From: Patiria miniata
Lineage: Eukaryota; Echinodermata; Asteroidea; Valvatida; Asterinidae
Length of the DNA: 64,000 bases
Assembly (NCBI RefSeq): GCF_015706575.1
Contig: NW_024037051.1
Span: 12,249,016-12,313,015 of the forward strand
Direction of reading: 5' to 3'
Part shown: one piece after another, positions 43,831 through 56,453 of the stretch
How positions within the stretch are numbered: position 1 is the first letter of the stretch
Layout: every line of letters starts with the position of its first letter
Notes under the pieces: generated by a model
What the model saw: the letters and a program-made list of their open reading frames with translations, nothing else
What the model was told of the DNA's origin: nothing
Databases searched by the model: none
Translations under genes and position numbers: made by a program

Positions 43831-44800
43831 ATTTTTTACCCTCTATCTTTTATACTTTGGTTTAGTTTGATATCTACAGCTGCTCGGCACGTCTACGGGT
43901 AGTATCAAAATTGAAACAAAGGTGTAGGTCATAAATCAATGAATATTTCATAATTGACTATAATCAAAACGGAGTTTCGTTTGATCAATTTGACTATCAT
44001 TATGTAATGACGCGATTGCCAATTGACGTAAGATACGCCATAAATTATACCGGGAAAGAATAAAGATGTACATTGTAATATAAATATTATTTATACATCT
44101 TACAAATAACGTGTCTTTAATTGTGGGCATTCCAAACAATACAGTAATTCGCAAAAGTAATAGGATGGTATATGATAGCACGATCAATGCGTCTCTATTA
44201 AATTTAAAAAAATATAATTTAGGCCCCTATGTGTGAAATATTCTTTGATTGACTATGAGCATTCCATACGAATGAGTTAATTCGCAAAATATAGCAACAA
44301 CAAAAGAGAAAGGAAAAAGAGAAAATTCCTTTACCCTCAAAACTGGAAATATAATTTGTTTTAAAAAAGTCAAATGGGACACTTCATGTATTGATTTAAC
44401 AGTTTGCAAGGGGTTAATCTTACATTTTTAGCAAAATTGGGAAAAATCAGATGTTTCTGGAAAATTGCAGCTTGTAAGGGGTTAACCTTGCATTTTTAGT
44501 AAAATTTTGATGTTTATGAAACATTTCAAATTGTAAGGGGTGAACCTTGCATTTTTTTAGCGAAATTGGGCAAAATCAGATCTTTCTGGAAAATTTCAGA
44601 TTGTAAGGGGTTAACCTTGCTTTTGTAGTAAAATTTGGCAAAATAAGATGTGTATGAAAAATTTCAAATTTTAAGGTGTTAACCTTGCTTTTTTAGTAAA
44701 ATTGGGAAAATTTAAATGTTTATGAAAAATTTCAAATTGTCAGTGGTTAACCTTGCATTTTTAGCCAAATAGGGCAAAATCAGGTGTTTATGGAAATTAC
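43500..44800. repeat. Left arm of a large inverted duplication
   Basis: About 1.3 kb that is nearly identical, in reverse complement, to 48890-50163. The arm includes the second tRNA-like module and tail, a roughly 470-bp AT-rich unique block (43920-44390) and the first satellite units. Matching antisense frames (for example 43580-43810 and 49854-50084, identical 76-residue translations) show how close the arms are. Confidence 0.88.
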
Positions 44801-45100
44801 AGATTGTTAGGCGTTAACTTTGCAGTTTTAGCAAAATTGGGCAAAATCAGATTTGTATGAAAAATCTAAAATTGTAAGGGGTTAACCTTGCCAAATTAGG
44901 GCAAAATCAGATGTTTCTGGAAAATTGCAGATTAAAAGGGGTTAACCTTGCCTTTTTAAGCGAAATTGGGAAAAATCAGATGTTTCTTGAAAATTGAAGA
45001 TTGTAAGGGGTTTACTTGGCATTTTTAGCATAACTGGGCAATATCAGATTTATATGAAAAATCTCAAATTGTAAGGGGTGAACCTTGTATTTTTAGCGGA
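44395..45100. repeat. ~70-bp satellite array, forward block 2
   Basis: About ten units in the same orientation as 42185-42960 (AAGGGGTTAACCTTGCATTT). The array reverses orientation near 45103 at GCGGAAACTTTACATC. Confidence 0.88.
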
Positions 45101-45102
45101 AA

Positions 45103-48100
45103 CTTTACATCTTGATTTTTTAGAAGCATCTGATTTTGCCCAATTTTAGTAAATTATGCTCCAAATTTTGCTAAAAAGGCAAGGCTAACCCCTTACCATT
45201 TTAGATTTTTCATTCATTGATTTTGCCAAATTTTACTAAATATACAAGGTACACCTCTTAAATTTAAAATTTTTCATAAACATTCTTTTTGCCCGATTTT
45301 GCTAGAAAAACAAGGTTAAGCCCTAACAATCTGCAATTTTCTAGAAACATCTGATTGTGTCCTATTTTGCTAAAAAAATGCAAGGTTAACCCCTTACAAT
45401 TTGAATTTTTTTCATGAACATCTAATTTTTCCCAATCTTATTCAAAAAGCAAGGTTAACCCCTTACAATCTGCAATTTTCCAGAAACATCAGATATTTTT
45501 CCCAATTCGCTTAAAAAATGCAAGGTTAACCCCTTATAATTTAAAATTTTTCATAAACATATAACTTTGCCAAATTTCACTAAAAAAGCAAGGATAATCC
45601 CTTACATCTGAAATTTTCCAGAAACATCTGATTTTGCCCAATTTTGCTAAAATGCAAGGTTAACCCCTTACAATTTGAAATTTTCCATAAACATCTGATT
45701 TTGCCCTATTTTGCTAAAAAAAATGCAATCTGAACCCCTTACAATTCGAAATTTTTCATAAACATCTAATTTTTACCAAATTTCACTAAAAACAAAAGTA
45801 AGGTTAATTCCTTACATCGGAATTTTTTTCAGAAAAATCTGATTTTGCCCAATTGTGCTTATATGTGCAAGGTTCACCCCTTACAATTTGAGTTTTTCAT
45901 AAAAATCGCATTTTGCCCAATTTTGCTTAAAATGCAAGGTAAACCCCTTTCAATCTGCAATTGTCCAGAAACGTCTGATTTTGCCCTAATTTGGCAAAGG
46001 TTAACCCCTTACAATTTTTGATTTTTCATGCAAATCTGATTTTTCCCAATTTTGCTAAAAATGCAAGGTGAACCCTTTACCACCTGAAATTTTTCATATA
46101 TTTTTGCCGTATTTCGCTAAAAAATGCAAGGTTAACCCCTAACAATTTGAAATTTTTCATGCACATTAATATTTGCCCAATTTTACTAAAACAACAAGGT
46201 TAACCCCTTACAATCTGCAATTTTCCAGAAACATCAGATTTTTTTCCCAATTTCGCTTAAAAAATGCAAGGTTAACCCCTTATAATTTAAAATTTTTCAT
46301 AAACATCTGACTTTGCCAAATTTCACTAAAAAAGCAAGGATAATCCCTTACATCTGAAATTTTCCAGAAACATCTGATTTTGCCCAATTTTGCTAAAATG
46401 CAAGGTTAACCCCTTACATTTTGAAATTTTCCATAAACATCTGATTTTGCCCTATTTTGCTAAAAAAATGCAATCTGAACCCCTTACAATTTGAAATTTT
46501 TCATAAACATCTAATTTTTACCAAATTTCACTAAAAACAAAAGTAAGGTTAATTCCTTACATCGGAATTTTTTTCAGAAAAATCTGATTTTGCCCAATTG
46601 TGCTTATATGTGCAAGGTTCACCCCTTACAATTTGAGATTTTTCATAAAATTTGCACTTTGCCCAATTTTGCTTAAAAATACAAGGGTAACCCCTTTCAA
46701 TCTGCAATTGTCCAGAAACGTCTGATTTTGCCCTAATTTGGCAAAGGTTAACCCCTTACAATTTTTGATTTTTCATACAAATCTGATTTTTCCCAATTTT
46801 GCTAAAAATGCAAGGTGAACCCTTTACAACCTGAAAATTTTCATACACCTGGTTTTGCCGTATTTCGCTAAAAAATGCAAGGTTAACCCCTAACAATTTG
46901 AAATTTTTCATGCACATTAATATTTGCCCAATTTTACTAAAAAAACAAGGTTAACCCCCTTACATCTGAAAATTTCAGATGTAAGGGGGTTAACCTTGCT
47001 TTTTTAGGGCACTAATTTGGCAAAGGTTAACCCCTTACAATTTTTGAGATTTCATACAAATCTGATTTTCCCAATTTTGCTAAAAAAGCAAGGTTAGCCC
47101 CCTTACATCTGAAATTTTTCAGAAACATCTGATTTTGCCCAATTTTGCTAAAAATGCAAGGTTCACCCCTTACAATTGGAGATTTTTCATAAAAATCCGA
47201 TATTGCCCAGTTTTGCTAAAAATGCAAGGTTAACCCCTTTCAATCTGCAATTTTCCAGAAACATCTGATTTTGCCCTAATTGGGCAAAGGTTAACCTCTT
47301 ACAATTTTTGGTTTTTCATACAAATCTGATTTTCCCCAATTTTGCTAAAATGCAAGGTCAACACCTTACAATCTGACATTTTTCATAAACGCCCGATTTT
47401 GCCCTATTTTGCTAAAAAAAATGCAAGGTTCACCCCTTACAATTTGAGATTTTTCATAAACATTTAATTTGCCCAATTTTGCTAAAAAAGCAAGGTTAAC
47501 ACCTTACAATTTGAAATTTTTCATTCACATCTTATATTGCCAAATATCACTAAAAAAGCAAGGTTAACCCCTTACAATCTAAAATTTTCCAGAAAGATCT
47601 GATTTTGCCCAATTTCGCTAAAAATACAAGGTTCACCCCTTACAATTTGAGATTTTTCATATAAATCTGATATTGCCCAGTCATGCTAAAAATGCCAAGT
47701 TCACCCCTAACAATCTGCAATTTTCAAGAAACATCTGATTTTTCCCAATTTCGCTTAAAAAAGCAAGGTTAACCCCTTTCAAGAATCTGCAATTTTCCAG
47801 AAACATCTAATATTGCCCTAATTTGGCGAGGTTATATCCCCTTACAATGTTTGATTTTTCATACAAATCTGATTTTGCCCAAGTTTGTTAAAAATGCAAA
47901 GTTAACCCCTTACCATCTGAAATTTTCCATAAACACCCGATTTTGCGCTATTTTGCTAAAAAAATGCAAGGTTAACCACTGACAATTTGAAATTTTTCAT
48001 AAACATTTAAATTTTCCCAATTTTACTAAAAAAGAAAGGTTAACCCCTTACAATTTGAAAATTTCAGATGTAAGGGGGTTAACCTTGCTTTTTTAGTGCC

Positions 48101-49260
48101 CTAATTTGGCAAAAGTTAACCCCCTTACAATTTTTAATTTTTCATACAAATCTGATTTTTCCCAATTTTGCTAAAAAAGCAAGGTTAACCCCCTTACATC
48201 TGAAATTTTTCAGAAACATCTGATTTTGCCCAATTTTGCTAAAAATGCAAGGTTCACCCCTTACAATTGGAGATTTTTTATAAAAATCTGATTTTGCCCA
48301 GTTTTGCTAAGAATGCAAGGTTAACCCCTTTCAATCTGCAATTTTCCAGAAACATCTGATTTTGCCCTAATTGGGCAAAGGTTAGCCTCTTACCATTTTT
48401 GATTTTTTATACAAATCTGATTTTTCTCAATTTTGCTAAAAATGCAAGGTCAACCCCTTACAATCTGACATTTTTCATAAACACCCGATTTTGCCCTATT
48501 TTGCTAAACAATGCAAGGTTCACCCCTTACAATTGGAGATTTTTCATCAACATTTAAATTTGCCCAATTTTGCTAAAAAAGCAAGGTTAATTAACCCCTT
48601 ACAATTTGAAATTTTTCGTTCACATCTTATTTTGCCAAATATCACTAAAAAGCAAGGTTAACCCCTTACAATCTGCAATTTTCAAGAAACATCTGATTTT
48701 TTCCAATTTCCCTTTAAAAAGCAAGGTTAACCCCTTTTAATCTGCAATTTTCCAGAAACATCTGATTTTGCCCTTATTTGGCAAGGTTAACCCCTTACAA
48801 TGTTTGATTTTTCATACAAATCTGATTTTGCTCAATTTTGCTAAAAATTCAAAGTTAACCCCTTACCATCTGAAATATTCCATAAACACCTGATTTTGCC
48901 CTATTTGGCTAAAAAAATGCAAGGTTAACCACTGACAATTTGAAATTTTTCATAAACATTTAAATTTTCCCAATTTTACTAAAAAAGAAAGGTTAACCCC
49001 TTACAATTTGAAATTTTTCATACACATCTTATTTTGCCAAATTTTACTACAAAAGCAAGGTTAACCCCTTACAATCTGAAATGTTTCATAAACATCCAAA
49101 TTTTACTAAAAATGCAAGGTTAACCCCTTACAATCTGAAATGTTTCATAAACATCCAAATTTTACTAAAAATGCAAGGTTAACCCCTTACAAGCTGCAAT
49201 TTTCCAGAAACATCTGATTTTTCCCAATTTTGCTAAAATGTAAGATTAACCCCTTGCAAA
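45103..49260. repeat. ~70-bp satellite array, long reverse block with higher-order repeats
   Basis: About 55-60 units in reverse orientation (AATGCAAGGTTAACCCCTTA then CAATTTGAAATTTTTCATAA). Two higher-order periods are visible. 45450-46000 repeats at about 46195-46745 (offset near 745 bp), and 46968-47950 repeats at about 48058-48950 (offset near 1090 bp). A short hairpin junction (TCTGAAAATTTCAGATGTAAG) occurs near 46963. No open frames. Confidence 0.88.
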
Positions 49261-50163
49261 CTGTTAAATCAATACATGAAGTGTCCCATTTGACTTTTTT
49301 AAAACAAATTATTTTTCCTGTTTTGAGGGTAAAGGAATTTTCTCTTTTTCCTTTCTCTTTTGTTGTTGCTATATTTTGCGAATTAACTCATTCGTATGGA
49401 ATGCTCATAGTCAATCAAAGAATATTTCACACATAGGGGCCTAAATTATATTTTTTAAAAATTAAATAGAGACGCATTGATCGTGCTATCATATACCATT
49501 CTATTACTATTGCGAATTACTGTATTGTTTGGAATGCTCGCAATTAAAGACACGTTATTTGAAAGATGTATAAATAATATTTATATTACAATGTACATCT
49601 TTATTCTTTCCCGGTATAATTTATGGCGTATCTTACGTCAATTGGCAATCGCGTCATTATAAAATGATAGTCAAATTGATCAAACGAAACTCCGTTTTGA
49701 TTATAGTCAATTATGAAATATTCATTGATTTACGACATACACCTTTGTTTCAATTTTGATACTACCCGTAGACGTGCCGAGCAGCTGTAGATATCAAACT
49801 AAACCAAAGTATAAAAGATAGAGGGTAAAAAAAATCAAAAAGTTATGTGCTAGTCAAGCTTTCAGGGATCGGTCTGAGCCATAACAATGCCCCAGCCGAT
49901 CCCTTAGTTCTCTTCCGGGGTCTCGGCGTCCCCGACCAATACACACTTCCTTCCCTATCCATCCATATAACCCCGGAGGGCCAGGCACCATGTAAAAGCA
50001 AAGAGCTAAGGGAGGAACAGGGCGGCCCCTAAGCCCTGATCCTCCGAGTGGACCACATGCCCTGAACCTGTACGAAGGCGCCAACCTGGAACTCGCGGAC
50101 AGTACCAGCAGCAGTGCTTACCAATTAAGCTAAGGTAGGCCTACTGTTGGTACTTTACGACGG
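48890..50163. repeat. Right arm of a large inverted duplication
   Basis: Reverse complement of 43500-44800. The arms pair from CATAAACACCTGATTTTGCC in the satellite out to CCGTCGTAAAGTACCAACAG-type sequence. The right arm differs by a few small changes, including an extra GCCTAC near the tRNA-like module. Confidence 0.88.
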
Positions 50164-50194
50164 GAAATAAAACATGTTATAAAGACAGAATGCG

Positions 50195-50290
50195 TGGTTT
50201 GAAAACCAAAAGACATCGACGGGATTCGAACCCGGGCTCCGCGATTTGTGAACGACGAATCTAACCACTAGGCCATTTGGCTTCCTTAGA
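50195..50290 (-). repeat. tRNA-like module of the compound repeat, minus strand
   Basis: On the minus strand: AAATGGCCTAGTGGTTAGAT, then CCCGGGTTCGAATCCCGTCG. It is homologous to the first module at 43380-43445 but clearly more diverged than the adjacent 1.3-kb arms, so the recent duplication ends between the two modules. Confidence 0.65.
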
Positions 50291-50706
50291 ATTCTGTCAA
50301 AACTATTTGTCCTAATAGGCAGAGAAACGTGGCACATTGCTGTGTGCATCTGTTTTGGCTCCATGGACGAAAATAAGTCGACAGTTTCGGGCAATAATGA
50401 GCAAACTGTTGTCATTTGTTTGGAAAATTACATACGGTTACCGAGTTAATCGTAGGCGTATACGTTTGCTAAACATACTCATCGTTACGGAACAATCGGA
50501 ACACCATTATAGGCTAATTTTTTTTTTAAAAGGAATCAGGTGCATTCAGGAGCGGATCCAGGAATTTTTGCGGGGGGGGGGGGTTTAGGCCCGTCAGATG
50601 TTTGTATCCGATTCATGCAGACAGGCGGACCGTGTTATTGTTATAATAATTATAAATATATTATTAGTGAAAACCGTGGGAGTCAGCTGATGTGGGTGAC
50701 TGTTTT

Positions 50707-50861
50707 ATGTTCCGACACCCCTATGTTCCGACATCCCGCACATTAGATTGTGTTACTCCCGGTAGGGTTAGGGATAGGAATATATAGTATGTGCAGTCGA
50801 AACATAGGGGTGTCGGATCATAGGTGTGTCGGATCATAGGTGTGTCGAAACATAGACCTGT
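50707..50861. repeat. Palindrome of TATGTTCCGACAC units with telomere-like centre
   Basis: Left: two units of TATGTTCCGACACCCC type (50707-50738). Centre: GGTAGGGTTAGGGATAGG (50761-50778). Right: three inverted units (GGTGTCGGATCATAG, GGTGTGTCGAAACATAG). It has the same plan as 7779-7858. Confidence 0.7.
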
Positions 50862-52859
50862 AACCCTGATGTGTTGTCCAATCTTAATGGGTAGCTTACT
50901 ACCTGTAGTGGATCCCTGACATGCGTGCATAAAAACGCTTTCAAATTTAGCTCAAGAGCAAAGATCAGGGTCAATATACCTCGAGCAATAGAGTCTTAAA
51001 GTAGGATTTAAAGTAATGTCACAGAACAACTAGCTTGCTAGCAGAACTCCACAAAAGCCTTATTGAATATGTGAACAGGTCAGGAAAAACACCTAAAATG
51101 TATACAGTTAACGTGATGAAAGGTTCCACAGAACCGTACTCCTTTGAAAATAACTCCTTTGAAACATGAAATTCGATGCGGCTGGCACATTCATAGGAAT
51201 GGTATATTGTGGGACGTTTGTGTTGGTATAACTCTCTGATCAAGTGATCAAGTGATGACCAAAGTTATAATAAAATACTTTTTTAATCTGTAGTAAGCTA
51301 ATTTTCACTTTGAAATAGTTTGTGCAATTTCTTCTTACATTTATGTATATATTAATTAAGGGAATGCCAGTATTTTGGGGAATTGTGAATTCCCCCCCCC
51401 CCAAAAAAAAGAACCTACAAACCACCACCCCCTCCCGCCCCCCCCCAAAAAAAACCCCACACATTTTAAAGTGTAATCAGGAACACTTCAAAAATGAAAT
51501 CAGCAATCGGACGCAAAAAGACCCACAGCATCTCATTTGTTTTGAATTAAAATCATGTTTTTTTTTAATATCTTCTGTTCTAACTTTATTTTTCATTTAA
51601 ACAATAGAAACTTTAAAATTACACAAAGTTGTACACAAAGTATTAAATACAAAACACACTACATGAACTTTCAAACAGTTATTAAATTGTAAGACAACTT
51701 TTGTTTAAATATAAATAAAGTGGAAATGGCAGTTGTTGGGAATACTTATGAGTTTTGATGTGTGGAAATTTCTGTTCAATAAATTCAACATACATGTAAA
51801 CCTTTTTCACTGTTTTTGGATTGGGCGATCACATTTCTGACAACAATTTTGAGAACTTGTAACATTTAATAATGCCCAGGACAAGACCCTGTGAATAGAA
51901 GATTATTTGTATTCAAACTGTTTGGAACAAAAGGTAGACTATATCATACAATTATAACTAAGGTACTGTACTTGCATCTCACTTCATAACCAATCTTAAA
52001 TTATGCATGTTTCTAACCGCTTTCCCAAAGGTTTTTTTTTTTACATCTTGGTTTCCTAGAAATCAACCTAAATGTACACAAATGTAGACAGCAACGAAAA
52101 ATCAAGTTAAAAAAACGAACTCGTGCTCAAGACCTAATCAGTTGAAAACATTTTTAAAAACCAAACAAATATATTTCACAAGCTTGGAACTTCAACTTTA
52201 TACCACATATATGTACATGTACACAGACTCAGTTTTGTCTTTGCTTGGAGAATTGGCATCAAAAACAATGTATTGGTCTTTTTGTTCCACCTTGAAACGT
52301 ATTGCAAAATGCTCAACAAGACGGGCAACTTCAGTACAAAAATACAAAATAAAGCACTTATACCAAAACGCTTGTAAAACTCAACTTTGGATATGAATAC
52401 TTACCTTAAGGGACTGAACTATTAAATTATGTGGGAGAGTACATGTACACACCTTATTTCATCAGGTCTGACATAAAGAAAATGCTGAAATTTAAATGCT
52501 TAGCAGATTAACTTACAGGTTGATTTACAAAAATTTACTAAAAAAATGTATTTCTTGACGGACCTTTAAGCCTATTTTGTTTTTCTAGTAAAATATCACC
52601 TGATGAAGTAATCAATTTAGAAGAATATGTACAAATGTATACTTGTTTTCAGTCCATCAGTTATGGCCGATGATCGGGCAATGAATATCAACCAGGAATT
52701 TTAAACTTATACATGACCTATTGATGATGCATTTTTAATAGAAGCTGTATTGACATATAACAACTCTTCACAGAAAGACGATCTATAACGGAACAAATTG
52801 CATTGTCTTGAACACTGTCTTGTCAGTACTTAAGTGCCTAAACGAAGGAGTACAATGTT
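50862..52859. other. AT-rich intergenic DNA, probable 3' flank of the ATF7IP-like gene
   Basis: No gene recognised. Facing C/A tracts lie at 51392-51455. The minus-strand poly(A) signal AATAAA (TTTATT at 51585-51590) is a possible 3' end for the ATF7IP-like transcript but is weak evidence alone. Confidence 0.4.
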
Positions 52860-53381
52860 TTAGCCTAATGCAGCACCAGGGTCACTTCTGGGAAGATTTA
52901 TGCTGGACGGAGCACTGAAAGGTCCAGGATGACCATTAGCATCCACGGCACAGACAGCAAAATGATAGATGCTGCCTGGCTGGAACATGGTCAGCGTGCA
53001 CGCCATCGGCAGCGGTAGGGCCCGAACCTCTCCAATCTTCTTCCACAAGTTCGTGCTGGGTGGAGCTTCCGATTCCTGGTAGGCATAGAGGTGGTAGACC
53101 TCAATCGTTGGCGCTGCAGCATCCAAGGTCATGTTCCAGGACAGCACGATGCCATTTTCCACCTTGGTGATGTTGAGTTCGGGCTTCGGGGGTGAGCTGG
53201 AGGTAGGAGGAGGTAGTGGTGGCAGCGGCGCCGGGTGACTTGGCTTGGTGGCAGAAGCGGGATTCACGTTCAGGGAAGCAGTGGCGGGTGCGATGGCAAG
53301 CAGCTGCTCGTACCTCTGCTTGTATTGCTGCTGCGTGCTGATCTGCTTGCTAATTTCGTCTTTGATCCGCTTCCTGTTATT
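52860..53381 (-). CDS. ATF7IP: ATF7IP-like last exon, FN3 domain
   Basis: NNRKRIKDEISKQISTQQQY helix, a Pro-rich linker, then the FN3 domain (KPELNITKVENGIVLSWNM to SSINLPRSD), ending DPGAALG and TAA at 52862-52860. This domain in human ATF7IP binds MBD1. It is the strongest identification of the gene. Confidence 0.94.
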   Translation of the reverse strand, partial: NNRKRIKDEISKQISTQQQYKQRYEQLLAIAPATASLNVNPASATKPSHPAPLPPLPPPTSSSPPKPELNITKVENGIVLSWNMTLDAAAPTIEVYHLYAYQESEAPPSTNLWKKIGEVRALPLPMACTLTMFQPGSIYHFAVCAVDANGHPGPFSAPSSINLPRSDPGAALG

Positions 53382-56300
53382 CTGTGAATAAATGCAGCAG
53401 TCCATTTATTACTTCTCTAAAATGTCAAAGAACGGCACATGTCATTACAACTGATCAGTACATTATTTACAAGATCCTTTATGTGAACTACTACATTACC
53501 TATAAGCATACACCTGAAAGAACAGATGGTCAAGTGGCGTACTTAAGTGGACAAACACAATGGTCTGGGAAATTGTTGCACACAAAAACACAGATGAGTC
53601 TGTTTACCAAATCCCTCCCAGCTCATCCAAAATGCACCAGGCTCTGGAGGACTTTTAAGATTTGAGGCCGTGGAAAACATAACAATATGCCATTGGTTTC
53701 CTGCTCGATGAATGAGTTCTGGTAATTCCAGAGGGTTCTTAGCAAAGACGCCTGGAGGTTTAAGGCATAAATTTCCCTCTACAATGCTAATAACCGAAAA
53801 CGTTACAAATTAAAAGAATGAGGGACAAGTAGCCACATTACAAGTTCAAAATTTTGACACCAAAATAATCAACACCTCCTAGCTCAATCAGGTTTTTTCT
53901 TAAATTCTGTCCCTGATATATGCTCCATTTGGGAATACTGCCCATTCCCTGGTAAAGAGTGGACTTGAAAGAACTCATTCATGAATAAAAAAAATGGGAT
54001 ATGTTGCCCAGTGGTCCAAGGAGAAATAATTCTCAATTTAAACAGGTGGTGATCTCAGTGCTTGTGAAGTTTTAAGTCCCTCACCTCATTGTTGCGTTGC
54101 TGCATCTCAAGTTCCCTCATGCGGTAAGGCATACTGACATCCTTGGTCTGTGCCTTGGCCTGCAGAGTCATGTTTTCTTTTTCCAGAATGCTGTATTGTT
54201 TCTATTGGTGGAAAAATATTGTGGGTTGTTAATCAGCCTTAAAGGCATGTAGGATCACTTGCATTTATCCTAAAAGTAACCAACCAAGTTATTATCCCAA
54301 AAGCTTTTATGCTGGGATTGAGGTTGCACTGGTACTAAACATCCCATGAATGATTCCATATGGCTTGCTATTTTCTTATGGGACGGACTCAGAAATGTAG
54401 GTGATTTCCAACGATCAGTCAAATAACGAGTGCTAAGGACGAAATCGTGTTTCTTATCAAAATGTTCCTAGGTTTTTACACTGTTTTCTCCAAAAGTGTA
54501 ATACCCACTGAGCTGAAACTTCAACAGGTTAGGCTTTGAACACTCCTCTTTGGATTTTGAATGGTGTTATTATTGGAAATGAACAAAATACATGAAAAGC
54601 AAATGATCCTATATGCCTTTAACTTTGATCATTGAGGGCACGGCATATGTGGGAGAAGTTGCGTTTCATCATCACATAAATCTGAATAGATTTGCCATAT
54701 TGATACTTGTGAAAGCTTGACATGGCAGCCAGATTTTACAATTCTCGGCAGAAAAAGACTTTTAACCCTCCTCAATCCTCCAGGCAGTTTTGGAGGATTT
54801 TGAAGGATTGAGGCTGAATGGCAAAAAGTGTTGATTGATCTTGGAGGACGCATTGTAAGTGTGTCAAGTTCATAGGCTGTTCTGTACCCTGCATTGTTTA
54901 TGTTCAGCCATGCATAACTGAACCTAGTCTGAGTATCACCCGGTATCCACGGAGCCATCTCCGGTCTAACGTCTGATATGCCAAAGCATGCAGATTTATG
55001 CAAGCCGCGCACCAGCCAATCGGAGTCAACTTTACTAAATCGTGACGTCATTTCATCCCAAAATCTGGACTAACGCTGTGATTGGTCAATTCGAATGCAG
55101 CGTTTTGTAATACTACAACAGCCGGGAGCGCATTCGCGTAACATGATACCGAGCGCCGCGCACCGTGACATTTTTTTAAAAATCCATGTCTATGACGCGC
55201 AACGGGTGAATGACCGAAGACCCGGTAGACCTATAGAAAGCGCCTGCTGATTGGTCAAAATCTAGGAAGTCAAGAGGCGGGGTCTTGCCTAATTAATCAG
55301 CAAATCTGTTTGCGCATAATAGACCACGGTTACATAGACTAAACTGAACCCTGCATTATGCTCGAAATTATATTTGAATTCATGATATGAAATCATCTGC
55401 ACTGCTTCTGAATATCATCAGCACTGCCTCACCCCATTAACAGTGTTTGTTGGAGGATTTTGAAAGATTGAGGCAATGGTTACTCCTTCACTGAACAAAT
55501 TCATGGGTGATTTTGGACGATTGAGGCTGAATCCAATTTTCACATGGTGTCAATTGGAGGATTTTGCAGTATTGGGGTAAGGGTTTAAGCTACCACAGCG
55601 CCATCCCATGGTCAAAGCAAAAGTGGCAATAGATGACCATTTCACGAGACAAAATTCTTGAAATACCAAGTAGACAGAAAAGAATGAAAGCAGGTAACTG
55701 TCACTGACAGAGTTTTTTTTTTTTTTTTGTAAAAAAAAACCAACAACTCACCTTGAGATCAATAATGGTGCTCTGTACTTTCTGGGCATTCTGCTGAATT
55801 ATAGCTTTCTGCTTCTGGATTTGACTGGCCTGCAGTTTTTGATTTTGCTTTTAATAATAAAAAGAAATTCCACTCGTCACACAAACTAGAGTTTCAGCTC
55901 CAATGTCTGGGAATGTAAAACTTTTTTGAAGATAAACTTGGTCAAAATGTATTGCAGACCATCTAAAATAGCACTGAGATCATTGCATCACTGAAGATGT
56001 CACTGATTGTTAAATGAGAGAATCTAGTGCATCGAGGTAATAATGACCCTTGCACAGCACATTGGGACATTGTGTTAAATGCGCCTTGTAAGCACGGTTT
56101 ATTATTAATATTATTATTACTTCATGTGAACACTTAAAAGACATCAAACTGCAAACCACGGCAAAGACTTCTTCAATTTAAATTGGTTGTAGTTCACATT
56201 TACTAAAAATCATCTGACATGCTAGTTTTTAGGGTTTAATAGTTGTATGGCATCCAACTTTAGGTACCTGCATTTGTTCTTGAGTTGCCATGTTAGCTTG

Positions 56301-56420
56301 CTGCTGTTGCTGTCGCTGCAATTGCATTTGCTGTTGCACCGTCACATTCTGCCGCTGCTCCTCAACTGCCCTTCTTTTCTGTTGCTGTTGTATTCTCTGC
56401 TGCTGTAGCTGCTGCTGGAT

Positions 56421-56453
<33 letters not shown>

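Noticed and set aside
43580-50084. Identical 76-residue frames at 43580-43810 (plus) and 49854-50084 (minus), also similar at 11691
   Set aside because: Identity is explained by the inverted duplication and the tail of the tRNA-derived repeat; no protein family resemblance.
6296-50290. Several sequences with tRNA A and B boxes (6296, 11567, 20107, 23282 minus, 35220, 43385, 50275 minus)
   Set aside because: Repeated with the same non-tRNA tails, with poor stem pairing, so SINE-derived and not tRNA genes.
54629-55051. 140-codon minus-strand frame in an ATF7IP-like intron
   Set aside because: Lies in a TIR repeat element, lacks splice sites in phase with the gene and has no family resemblance.
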